In this document: positions 47,701-59,960 of the stretch, piece by piece
Layout of the letters: each line of letters starts with the position of its first letter
Position numbering within the stretch: position 1 is the first letter of the stretch
Assembly (NCBI RefSeq): GCF_027744825.2
Contig: NC_071340.1
Span: 1,681,501-1,745,500 of the forward strand
Length of the DNA: 64,000 nt
Direction of reading: 5' to 3'
Source of the DNA: Synchiropus splendidus
Lineage: Eukaryota; Chordata; Actinopteri; Syngnathiformes; Callionymidae
Notes under the pieces: generated by a model
Databases searched by the model: none
Seen by the model: the letters and a program-made list of their open reading frames with translations, nothing else
Told to the model about the DNA's origin: nothing
Made by a program: the position numbers and the translations under genes

Positions 47701-50700
47701 CTCTGAAGTGTTGTTCCAAAGTTATCAACATTTTTACGTTTGGCGGTCCGGAACCCACCTTATCTCAGGCTGAAAACGCGTTTTGTGCATTGTGCCATAA
47801 CTTCTCAGGGAAGCTTCAGAACATGAAATTTTGACCTCCCACTATAGCAGAAAAGGTCTTTCTAGTAGTTGCACATCAAATCTAAGCAGTCTGAAGTGTT
47901 TTTCGAAAGTTATCTACATTTTTATGTTTGCCGTTCCAGAATCGACCTTATCTCAGGCTGCAAAACGCGTTGTCTGCAATGTGCCATAACTTTGCATGGA
48001 AGCTTCCGAACATGAAATTTTAACCTCCCACTATAGCAGAAAGGGACTTCCTAGTAGTTGCACATCAAATCTAAGCAGTCTGAAGTGTTTTTCGAAAGTT
48101 ATCTACATTTTTATGTTTGCCGTTCCAGAATCGACCTTATCTCAGGCTGAAAACGCGTTGTCTGCATTGTGCCATAACTTCTCAGGGAAGTATCAGAACA
48201 TTAAATGTTCACCTCCCATTATAGCAGAAAGGGTCTTTCTACTAGTTGCACATCAAATCTAAGCTGTCTGAAGTGTTGTTCCAAAGTGATCAACATTTTT
48301 ACGTTTGGCATTTCGGAACCGACCATATCTCAGGCTGAAAACGCGTTTTCTGCATTGTGCCATAACTTCTCAGGGAAGTTTCAGAACATTAAATGTTCAC
48401 CTCCCATTATAGCAGAAAGGGTCTTTCTAGTAGTTGCACATCAAATCTAAGCTGTCTGAAGTGTTTTTCCAAAGTTATCAACATTTTTATGTTTGGCGTT
48501 CCGGAACCCACCTTACCTCACGCTGAAAACGCGTTTTCTGCATTGTGCCATAACTTTGCAGGGAAGCTTCAGAACATGAAATTTTAACCTCCCACTATAG
48601 CAGAAAGGGTCCTTCTAGTAGTTGCACATCAAATCTAAGCAGTCTGAAGTGTTTTTCGAAAGTTATCTACATTTTTATGTTTGCCGTTCCAGAATCGACC
48701 TTATCTCAGGCTGAAAACGCGTTTTACGCATTGTGCCATAAATTTGCAAGGAAGCTTCAGAACATGAAATTTTCACTTGCCACTACAGCAGAAATCGTCT
48801 TTCTAGTAGTTGCACATCAAATCTAAACTGTCTGAAGTGTTTTTCCAAAGTTATCAACTTTTTTATGTCTGGCGTTCCGGAATCGACTTTTTCTCAGGCT
48901 GAAAACGCGTTTTACGCATTGTGCCATAAATTTGCAGGGAAGCTTCAGAACATGAAATTTTCACTTCCCACTATATCAGAAAGGGTCTTTCAAGTAGTTG
49001 CACATCAAATCTAAGCTGTCTGAAGTGTTTTTCCAAAGTTATCAACTTTTTTATGTTTGGCGTTCCGGAACCGACCTTATCTCAGGCTGAAAATGCGTTT
49101 TTCGCATTGTGCCATGAATTTGCAAGGAAGCTTCAGAACATGAAATTTTCACTTGCCACTACAGCAGAAATCGTCTTTCTAATAGTTGCACATCAAATCT
49201 AAACTGTCTGAAGTGTTTTTCCAAAGTTATCAACATTTTTATGTTTGGCGTTCCGGAATCGACCTTATCTCTGGCTGAAAACGCGTTTTCTGCATTGTGC
49301 CATAAATTTGCAGGGAAGCTTCAGAACATGAAATTTTCACCTGCCACTGTAGCAGAACTGGTCTTTCTAGTAGTTGCACATCAAATCGAAGCCGTCTGAA
49401 GTATTTTTCTGAAGTTATCAACTTTTTTATGTATGCCGTTCCGGAATCGACCTTATCTCAGCCTGAAAACGCGTTTTACGCATTGTGCCATAAATTTTTC
49501 AGGGAATCTTCAGAACATGAAATTTTCACCTGCCACTATAGCAGAAACGGTCTTTCTCGTAGTTGCACATCAAATCTAAGCTGTCAGAAGTGTTTTTCCA
49601 AAGTTATCAACATTTTTATGTTTGGCGTTCCGGAACCCACCTTATCTCAGGCTGAAAACGCGTATTCTGTATTGTGCCATAACTTTGCAGGGTAGCGTCA
49701 TAACATAAAATTTTCACCTGCCACTAACGTAGAAATGGTCTTTCTAGTAGTTGCACATCAAAACTAAGCTGTCTTCAGTGTTTTTCCAAAGTTATGAACT
49801 TTTTTATGTTTGGCGTTCTGGAATCGACCTTATCTCAGGCTGAAAACGCGTTTTACGCATTGTGCCATAAATTTGCAAGGAAGCTTCAGAACATGAAATT
49901 TTCACTTCCCACTATATCAGAATGGGTCTTTCAAGTAGTTGCACATCAAATCTAAGCTGTCTGAAGTGTTTTTCCAAAGTTATCAACTTTTTTATGTTTG
50001 GCGTTCCGGAACCGACCTTATCTCAGGCTGAAAACGCGTTTTTCGCATTGTGCCATGAATTTGCAAGGAAGCTTCAGAACATGAAATTTTCACTTGCCAC
50101 TACAGCAGAAATCGTCTTTCTAGTAGTTGCACATCAAATCTAAACTGTCTGAAGTGTTTTTCCAAAGTTATCAACTTTTTTATGTTTGACGTTCCGGAAT
50201 CGACTTTATCTCAGGCTGAAAACGCGTTTTTCGCATTGTGCCATAAATTTGCAGGGAAGCTTCAGAACATGAAATTTTCACTTGCCACTACAGCAGAAAT
50301 CGTCTTTCTAGTAGTTGCACATCAAATCTAAGCTGTCTGAAGTGTTTTTCCAAAGTTATCAACATTTTTATGTTTGGCGTTCTGGAAACGATCTTATCTC
50401 AGGCTAAAAATGCGTTTTCTGCATTGTGCTATAACTTTGCAGGGAAGGTTCAGAACATGAAATTTCCACATCCCACTATAGCAGAAAGGGTCTTTCGAGT
50501 AGTTGCACATCAAATCTAAGCTGTCTGAAGTGTTTTTCAAAAGTTATCAACATTTTTATGTTTGGCGTTCCGGAATCGACCTTATCTCAGGCTGAAAACG
50601 TGTTTTACGCATTGTGCCATAAATTTGCAGGGAAGCTTCAGAACATGAAATTTTCACCTCCAACTATAGCAGAAAGGGTCTTTCTAGTAGTTGCACATCA

Positions 50701-51283
50701 AATCTAAGCTGTCTGAAGTGTTTTTCCAACGTTATCAACATTTTTATGTTTGGCGTTTCGGAACTCACCTTATGTCAGGCTGAAAATGCGTTTTCTGCAT
50801 TGTGCCATAACTTTGCAGGGAAGCTTCAGAACATGAAATTTTCACCTCCCACTATAGCAGAAAGGGTCTTTCTAGCAGTTGCACATCAAATCTAAGCTGT
50901 CTGAAGTGTTTTTCCAAAGTTATCAACATTTTTATGTTTGGCGCTCCGTTATCCACCTTGTCTCAGACTGAAAACGCGTTTTTCGCATTATGCCATAAAT
51001 TCGCTGGTAAGATTCAGAACATGAAATTTTCACCTGCCACTATAACAGAAATGGTCTTTCTAGTAGTTACACATCAAATCTAAGCTGTCTGAAGTGTTTT
51101 TCCAAAGTTATCAACATTTTTATGTTTGGTGTTCCGGAATCTACCTTTTCTCAAGCTAAAAACGCGTTTTCTTCATTGTGCCATAAATTTGCAGGGAAGC
51201 TTCAGAACATGACATTTTCACCTCCCACTATATCAGAAAGGGTCTTTCTAGTAGTTGCACATCAAATCTAAGCTGTCTGAAGT
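44701..51283 (+). repeat. 7523-bp segmental unit, copy 2, with a five-monomer deletion
   Basis: Follows copy 1 at an offset of 7523 up to about 50650, then at 6583 to its end. The 940-bp difference is exactly five monomers (copy 1 about 43127-44066 missing). Elsewhere there are scattered single-base differences, for example GGAAACTTC against GGAAGCTTC (near 37850) and AATTCG against AATTTG (near 38371). Confidence 0.88.
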
Positions 51284-53946
51284 GTTTTTCCAAAGTTATC
51301 AACATTTTTATGTTTGGCGTTCCGGAATCGACCTTATGTCAGGCTGAAAATGCAATTTCTGCATTGTGCCATAACTTTGCAGGGAAGCTTCAGAACATGA
51401 ATTTTTCACCTCCAACTATAGCAGAAAGGGTCTATCTAGTAGTTTCACATCAAATCTCAGCTGTCTGAAGTGTTTTTCAAAAGCTATCAACATTTTTATG
51501 TTTGGCGCTGCGGAATCGACCTTATCACAGGCTGAAAACGCGTTTTACGCATTGTGCCATAACTTTGCAGGGAAGCTTCAGAACATGAAATTTTCACCTC
51601 CCACTATATCAGAAAGAGTCTTTCTAGTAGTTGCACATCAAATCTAAGCTGTCTGAAGTGTTTTTCCAAAGTTATCAACATTTTTATGTTTGGTGTTCCG
51701 GAAACCACCTTATCTCAGGCTGACAACGCGTTTCCTACTTTGTGCCATAACTTTGCAGGTAAGTTTCAGAACATGAAAATTTCACCTCCCACTATAGCAG
51801 AAAGGGTCTTTCTAGTAGTTGAACATCATATCGAAGCTGTCTGAAGTGTTTTTCCAAAGTTATCAACACTTTTATGTTTGGCATTCTGGAATCGACCTTA
51901 TCTCAGGCTCAAAATGCGTTTTCTGCATTTTGCCATAACTTTGCAGAGAAGCTTCTGAACATTAAATTTTAAACTCCCACTATAGCAGAAAGGGTTTTTT
52001 CTAGTAGTTGCACATCAAATCTAAGCTGTCTGAAGTGTTTTTCCAAAGTTATCAACACTTTTATGTTTGGCGTTCCGGAATCAACCTTATCTCGGGCTCA
52101 AAATGCGTTTTCTGCATTGTGCCATAAATTTGCATAGAAGCTTCAGAAAATGAAATTTTCACCTCCCACTATAGCAAAAATGGTCTTTCTACTAGTTGCA
52201 CATCAAATCTAAGCAGTCTGAAGTGTTTTTCCAAAGTTATCAACACTTTTATGTTTGGCGTTCCGGAATCGACCTTGTCTCAGGCTGAAAACGTGTTTTC
52301 TGCATTGTGCCATAACTTTGCAGGGAAGCTTCAGAACATGGATTTTTCACATCCCACTATAGCAGAAAGGGTCTTTCTAGTATTCGCACATCAAATCTAA
52401 GCTGTCTGAAGTTTTTTTCCAAAGTTATCAACATTTTAATGTTTGGCGTTCCGGAATTCACCTTATCTCAGGCTGAAAACGCGTTTTCTGCTTTGTGCCA
52501 TAACTTTGCAGGGAAGCTTCAGCACAGGACATTTTCACCTCCCACTATAGCAGAAAGGGTCTTTCTAGTAGTTGCACATCAAATCTAAGCTGTTTGAAGT
52601 GTTTTTCCAAAGTTATCAACATTTTTAAATTTGGCGTTCCGGAACCCACCTTATCTCAGGCTGAAATCGCGTTTTCTGCATTGTACCATAACTTTGCAGG
52701 GAAGCTTCAGAACATGAAATTTTAACCTTCCACTATAGCAGAAAGGGTCTTTCTAGTAGTTGCACATCAAATCTAAGCTGTCTGAAGTGTTTTTCCAAAG
52801 TTATCAACATTTTTATGTTTGGCGTTCCGAAACCCACCTTATCTCGGGCTCAAAATGTGTTTTGTGCATTGAGCCATAACTTTGCTGGGAAGCTTCAAAA
52901 CATGAAATTTTAACCTCCCACTATAGCAGAACTGGTCTTTCTAGTAGTTGCACATCAAATTGAAGCTGTCTGAAGTGTTTTTCCAAAGTTATCAACATTT
53001 TTATGTTTGGCGTTCCTGATCCCACGTTATCTCAGACTGAAAACGCGTTTTCTGAATTGTGCCATAAATTTGCAGGGAAGCTTCAGAACATGAAATTTTC
53101 ACCTCCCACTATAGCAGAAAGGGTCTTTCTAGTGGTTGCACATCAAATCTAAGCTGTCTCAAGTGTTTTTCCAAAATTATCAACATTTTTTTTTTTGGCG
53201 TTCCGGAATCGACCTTATCTCAGGCTGAAAATGCGTTTTCGGCATTGTGCCATGACTCTGCAGGGAAGCTTCAGAGCATGAAATTTTCACCTCCCACTAT
53301 AGCAGAAAGGGTCTTTCCAGTAGTTGCAGATCAAATCTAAGCTGTCTGAAGTGTTTTTCCAAAGTTATCAACATTTTTATGTTTAGCGTTCCGGAATTGA
53401 CCTTATCTCAGGCTTAAAATGCATTTTACGCATTGTGCCATAACTTTGCATAAAGCTTCAGAACATGAAATTTTCATCTTCCACTGTAGCAGAAAGGGTC
53501 TTTCTAGTAGTTGAAAATTAAATCTACGTTGTCTGAATTGTTTTTCCAAAGTTATCAACATTTTTATGTTTGGCGTTCCGGAATTGACCTTATCTCCGGC
53601 TGAAAACGCGTTTTCTGCATTGTGCCATTACTTTGCAGGGAAGCTTCAGAACATGAAATTTTCACATCCCGCTATAGCAGAAAGGGTCTTCCTAGGAGTT
53701 GCACATCAAATCTAAGCTGTCTGAAGTGTTTTTCCTAAGTTATCAACATTTTTATGTTTGGCGTTCCGGAACCCACCTTATCTCAGGCTGAAAACGCGTT
53801 TTCTGTATTGTGCCATAACTTTGGAGGGAAGCTTCAGAACATGGAATTTTCATTCCCCACTATATCAGAAAGGGTCTTTCTAGTAGTTGCACATCAAATC
53901 TAAGCTGTCTGAAGTGTTTTTCGAAAGTTATCAACATTTTTATGTT
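51284..53946 (+). repeat. Divergent monomer section
   Basis: Monomers differ more from one another here and no long tandem unit is visible. Notable strings are GACAACGCGTTTCCTAC (near 51722), TCTAGTATTCGCACATC (near 52377) and GAAATCGCGTTTTC (near 52664). All three recur at 63.08-63.6 kb, linking this section to the right end of the window. One monomer near 53190 has a long T-run in place of TTTTTATGTTTGG. Confidence 0.65.
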
Positions 53947-56013
53947 TGGCGATCTGGAATCGACCTTATATCAGTCTTAAAATGCGTTTTCTGCATTGTG
54001 CCATAACTTTGCTAGGAAGCTTCAGAAAATGAAAATTTCACCTCCCACTTTAGTAGAAAGGGTCTTTCTAGTAGTTGCACTTCAAATCTAAGGTGTCTGA
54101 ATTGTTTTTCCAAAGTTATCAACATTTTTATGTTTGGCGTTCCGGAATCCACCTTATCTCAGGCTGAAAACGCGTTTTCAGCATTGTGACATAACTTTGC
54201 AGGGAAGATTCAGAACATGAAATTTTCATCTCCCACAATAGCAGAAAGGGTCTTTCTAGTAGTTGCACATCAAATATAAGGTGTCTGAAGTGTTTTTCCA
54301 AAGTTATCAACATTTTTATGTTTGGTGTTCCGGAATCGATCTTATCTCAGGATAAAAATGCGTTTTCTGCATTGTGCCATAACTTTGCAGAGAAGTTTCA
54401 GAACATGCAATTTTTGCCTCCCACTACAGCAGAAAGGGTTTTTCTAGCAGTTGCACATCAAATCTAAGCTTTCTGAAGAGTTTTTCCAAAGTTATCAACA
54501 TTTTTATGTTTGGCATTCCGGAATCGACCTTTCTCAGGCTAAAAACCCGTTTTCTGCATTGTGCCAAAACTTTGCAGGTAAGCTTCAGAACATGAAAATT
54601 TCACGTCCCACTAAAGTAGAAATGGTCTTTCCAGTAGTTGCACATCAAATCTAAGCTGTCTGCAGTGTTTTTCCAATGTTATCAACATTTTTATGTTTGG
54701 CGTTCCGGAATCGACTTTATCTCAGGCTGAAAACGCGTTTTACGCATTGTGCCATAAATTTGCAGGGAAGCTTCAGAACATGAAATTTTCACCTGCCACT
54801 ATAGCAGAACTGGTCTTTCTAGTAGTTGCACATCAAATCTAAGGTGTCTGAAGTGTTTTTCAAAAGTTATCAACATTTTTATGTTTGGCGTTCCGGAATC
54901 GACCTTATCTCAGGCTGAAAACGCGTTTTACGCATTGTGCCATTACTTTGCGGGGAAGCTTCAGAACATGGAATTTTCACCTCCCAACATAGCAGAAATG
55001 GTCTTTCTAACAGTTGCACATCAAATCTAAGCTGTCTGAAGTGTTTTTCCAAAGTTATCAACATTCTTATGTTTGGCGTTTCGGAACCCACCTTATGTAA
55101 GGCTGAAAATGCGTTTTCTGCATTGTGCCATAACTTTGCAGAGAAGCTTCAGAACATGAAATTTTCACCTCCCACTGTGCCAGAAACGGTCTTTCTAGTA
55201 GTTGCACATCAAATCTAAGCTGTCTGAAGTGTTTTTCTAAAGTTATCAACATTTTTATGTTTGGCGTTCCGGAATCGACCTTATCTCAGGCTGAAAACGC
55301 GTTTTACGCATTGTGCGATAAAGTTGCAGGGAAGCTTCAGAACATAAAATTTGCATCTGCCACTATAGCAGAACTGGTCTTTCTAGTAGTTGCACATCAA
55401 ATCTGAGCTGTCTGAAGTGTTTTTCTGAAGTCATCAACTTTTTTATGTATGGCCTTCTGGAATCGACCTTATCTCAGGCTGAAAACGAGTTTTCTGCATT
55501 GTGCCATAACTTTGCAGAGAAGCTTCAGAACATGGAATTTTCACTGCCCACTATAGCAGAAAGGGTAGTTCTAGTATTTGCACATCAAATATAAGCTGTC
55601 TGAAGTGTATTTCGAAAGTTATCAACATTTTAATGTTTGGCGTTCTAGAACCCACCTGATCTCAGGCTGAAAATGCGTTTTCTGCATTGTGCCATAGCTT
55701 TGCAGGGAAGCTCCAGAACATGAAATTTTCACCTCCCACTATAGCAGAAAGGGTCTTTCTAATAGTTGCACACCAAATCTAAGCTGTCTGAAGTGTTTTC
55801 CAAAGTTATCAACATTTTTATGTTTGCCGTTCCCTAACCCACCTTATCTCATGCTGAAAGCGCGTTTTCTGCATTGTGCCATGACATTGCAGGGAAGCTT
55901 CAGAACTTGAAGTTTTCACCTCCCACTATATCAGAAAGGGTCTTTGTAGTAGTTGCACATCAAATCTAAGCTGTCTGAAGTGTTTTTCCCAAACTTATCA
56001 ACATTTTTATGTT
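53947..56013 (+). repeat. 21-monomer HOR, copy A (short, 2067 bp)
   Basis: Begins with the marker TGGCGATCTGGAATCG followed by TTATATCAGTCTTAAAATG. It equals copy B with three monomers missing near 54370 and seven missing near 55596: 3947 minus 564 minus 1316 gives the observed 2067. Confidence 0.8.
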
Positions 56014-59000
56014 TGGCGATCTGGAATCGACCTTATATCAGTCTTAAAATGCGTTTTCTGCATTGTGCCATAACTTTGCTAGGAAGCTTCAGAAAATGAA
56101 AATTTCACCTCCCACTTTAGTAGAAAGGGTCTTTCTAGTAGTTGCACTTCAAATCTAAGGTGTCTGAATTGTTTTTCCAAAGTTATCAACATTTTTATGT
56201 TTGGCGTTCCGGAATCCACCTTATCTCAGGCTGAAAACGCGTTTTCTGCATTGTGACATAACTTTGCAGGGAAGATTCAGAACATGAAATTTTCATCTCC
56301 CACAATAGCAGAAAGGGTCTTTCTAGTAGTTGGACATCAAATATAAGCTGTCTGAAGGGTTTTTCCAAAGTTATCAACATTTTTATGTTTGGCGTACCGG
56401 AATCGATCTTATCTCAGCCTAAAAATGCATTTTCTGCATTGTGCTATAACTTTGCGGAGAAGGTTCAGAACATGAAATTTTCAGATCCCACTATAGCAGA
56501 AAGGGTCTTTCAAGTAGTTGCACATCAAATCTAAGCTGTCTGAAGTGTTTTTCAAAAGTTATCAACATTTTTATGTTTGGCGTTCTAGAACCCACCTTAT
56601 CTCATGCTTAAAACGCGTTTTCTGCATTGTGCCATAATTTTGCTGGGAAGCTTCAGAACATGAAATTTTCACCTCCCACTGTATCAGAAATGGTCTTTCT
56701 AGCAGTTGCACATCAAATCTAAGCAGTCTGAAGTGTTTTTCCAAAGTTATCAACATTTTTATGTTTGGCGTTCCGGAATCGACCTTATCTCAGGCTGAAA
56801 ACGTGTTTTACGCATTGTGCCATAAATTTGCAGGGAAGCTTCAGAACATGAAATTTTCACATCCCACTGTACGAGAAACGGTCTTTCTAGTAGTTGCACA
56901 TCAAATCTAAGCTGTCTGAAGTGTTTTTCCAAAGTTATCAACATTCTTATGTTTGGCGTTTCGGAACCCACATTATGTCAGGCTGAAAATGCGTTTTCTG
57001 CATTGTGCCATAACTTTGCAGAGAAGTTTCAGAACATGCAATTTTTACCTCCCACTACAGCAGAAAGGGTCTTTCTAGCAGTTGCACATCAAATCTAAGC
57101 TTTCTGATGAGTTTTTCCAAAGTTATCAACATTTTTATGTTTGGCGTTCCGGAATCGACCTTTTCTCAGGCTAAAAACCCGTTTTCTGCATTGTGCCAAA
57201 ACTTTGCAGGTAAGCTTCAGAACATGAAAATTTCACCTCCCACTAAAGTAGAAATGGTCTTTCCAGTAGTTGCACATCAAATCTAAGCTGTCTGCAGTGT
57301 TTTTCCAATGTTATCAACTTTTTTATGTTTGGCGTTCCGGAATCGACTTTATCTCAGGCTGAAAACGCGTTTTACGCATTGTGCCATAAATTTGCAGGGA
57401 AGCTTCAGAACATGAAATTTTCACCTGCCACTATAGCAGAACTGGTCTTTCTAGTAGTTGCACATCAAATCTAAGGTGTCTGAAGTGTTTTTCAAAAGTT
57501 ATCAACATTTTCATGTTTGGCGTTACGGAATCGACCTTATCTCAGGCTGAAAACGCGTTTTACGCATTGTGCCATTACTTTGCGGCGAAGCTTCAGAACA
57601 TGGAATTTTCACCTCCCAACATAGCAGAAATGGTCTTTCTAACAGTTGCACATCAAATCTAAGCTGTCTGAAGTGTTTTTCCAAAGTTATCAACATTCTT
57701 ATGTTTGGCGTTTCGGAACCCACCTTATGTAAGGCTGAAAATGCGTTTTCTGCATTGTGCCATAACTTTGCAGAGAAGCTTCAGAACATGAAATTTTCAC
57801 CTCCCACTGTGCCAGAAACGGTCTTTCTAGTAGTTGCACATCAAATCTAAGCTGTCTGAAGTGTTTTTCTAAAGTTATCAACATTTTTATGTTTGGCGTT
57901 CCGGAATCGACCTTATCTCAGGCTGAAAACGCGTTTTACGCATTGTGCGATAAAGTTGCAGGGAAGCTTCAGAACATGAAATTAGCATCTGCCACTATAG
58001 CAGAACTGGTCTTTCTAGTAGTTGCACATCAAATCTGAGCTGTCTGAAGTGTTTTTCTGAAGTCATCAACTTTTTTATGTATGGCCTTCCGGAATCGACC
58101 TTATCTCATGCTGAAAACGAGTTTTCTGCATTGTGCCATAACTTTGCAGAGAAGCTTCAGAACATGGAATTTTCACTGCCCACTATAGCAGAAAGGGTAT
58201 TTCTAGTATTTGCACATCAAATATAAGCTGTCTGAAGTGTATTTCGAAAGTTATCAACATTTTTATGTTTGCCGTTTCGGAACTCACCTTATGTCAGGCT
58301 GAAAATGTGTTTTCTGCATTGTGCCATAACTTTGCAGGGAAGCTTCAGAACATGAAATTTTCACCTCCCACTATAACAGAAAGGGTCTTTCTAGCAGTTG
58401 CACATCAAATCTAAGCTGTCAGAAGTGTTTTTCCAAAGTTATCAACATTTTTATGTTTGGCGTTCCGTAATCCACCTTGTCTCAGTCTGAAAACGCGTTT
58501 TTCGCATTATGCCATAAATTCGCTGGGAAGCTTCAGAACATGAAATTTTCACGTGCCACTATAGCAGAAATGGTCTTTCTAGTAGTTACACATCAAATCT
58601 AAGCTGTCTGAAGTGTTTTTCCAAAGTTATCAACATTTTTATGTTTGGTGTTCCGGAATCTACCTTTTCTCAGGCTAAAAACGCGTTTTCTTCATTGTGC
58701 CATAAATTTACAGGGAAGCTTCAGAACATGACATTTTCACCTCCCACTATATCAGAAAGGGTCTTTCTAGTAGTTGCACATCAAATCTAAGCTGTCTGAA
58801 GTGTCTTTAGATAGTTATCAACATTTTTATGTTTGGCGTTCCGGAATCGACCTTATCTCAGGCTGAAAACGCGTTTTACGCATTGTGCCATTACTTTGCG
58901 GGGAAGCATCAGAACATGGAATTTTCACCTCCCAACATGGCAGAAATGGTCTTTCTAACAGTTGCACATCAAATCTAAGCTGTCTGAAGTGTTTTTCCAA

Positions 59001-59960
59001 AGTTATCAACATTCTTATGTTTGGCGTTTCGGAACCCACCTTATGTCAGGCTGAAAATGCGTTTTCTGCATTGTGCCATAACTTTGCAGAGAAGCTTCAG
59101 AACATGAAATTTTCACCTCCCACTGTGCCAGAAACGGTCTTTCTAGTAGTTGCACATCAAATCTAAGCTGTCTGAAGTGTTTTTCTAAAGTTATCAACAT
59201 TTTTATGTTTGGCGTTCCGGAATCGACCTTATCTCAGGCTGAAAACGCGTTTTACGCATTGTGCGATAAAGTTGCAGGGAAGCTTCAGAACATGAAATTT
59301 GCATCTGCCACTATAACAGAACTGGTCTTTCTAGTAGTTGCACATCAAATCTGAGCTGTCTGAAGTGTTTTTCTGAAGTCATCAACTTTTTTATGTATGG
59401 CCTTCCGGAATCGACCTTATCTCAGGCTGAAAACGAGTTTTCTTCATTGTGCCATAACTTTGCAGAGAAGCTTCAGAACATGGAATTTTCACTGCCCACT
59501 ATAGCAGAAAGGGTATTTCTAGTATTTGCACATCAAATATAAGCTGTCTGAAGTGTATTTCGAAAGTTATCAACATTTTAATGTTTGGCGTTCTAGAACC
59601 CAACTGATCTCAGGCTGAAAATGCGTTTTCTGCATTGTGCCATAGCTTTGCAGGGAAGCTCCAGAACATGAAATTTTCACCTCCCACTATAGCAGAAAGG
59701 GTCTTTCTAATAGTTGCACACCAAATCTAAGCTGTCTGAAGTGTTTTCCAAAGTTATCAACATTTTTATGTTTGCCGTTCCCTAACCCACCTTATCTCAA
59801 GCTGAAAGCGCGTTTTCTGCATTGTGCCATGACATTGCAGGGAAGCTTCAGAACATGAAGTTTTCACCTCCCACTATATCAGAAAGGGTCTTTCTAGTAG
59901 TTGCACATCAAATCTAAGCTGTCTGAAGTGTTTTTCGAAAGTTATCAACATTTTTATGTT
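56014..59960 (+). repeat. 21-monomer HOR, copy B (full, 3947 bp)
   Basis: Runs from the TGGCGATCTGG marker at 56014 to the next at 59961. Internally a seven-monomer block (54.9 kb type, ATTACTTTGCGGGGAAGC with CCCAACATAGCAG) occurs twice, near 57.55 and 58.87 kb, 1316 bp apart. Confidence 0.85.
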
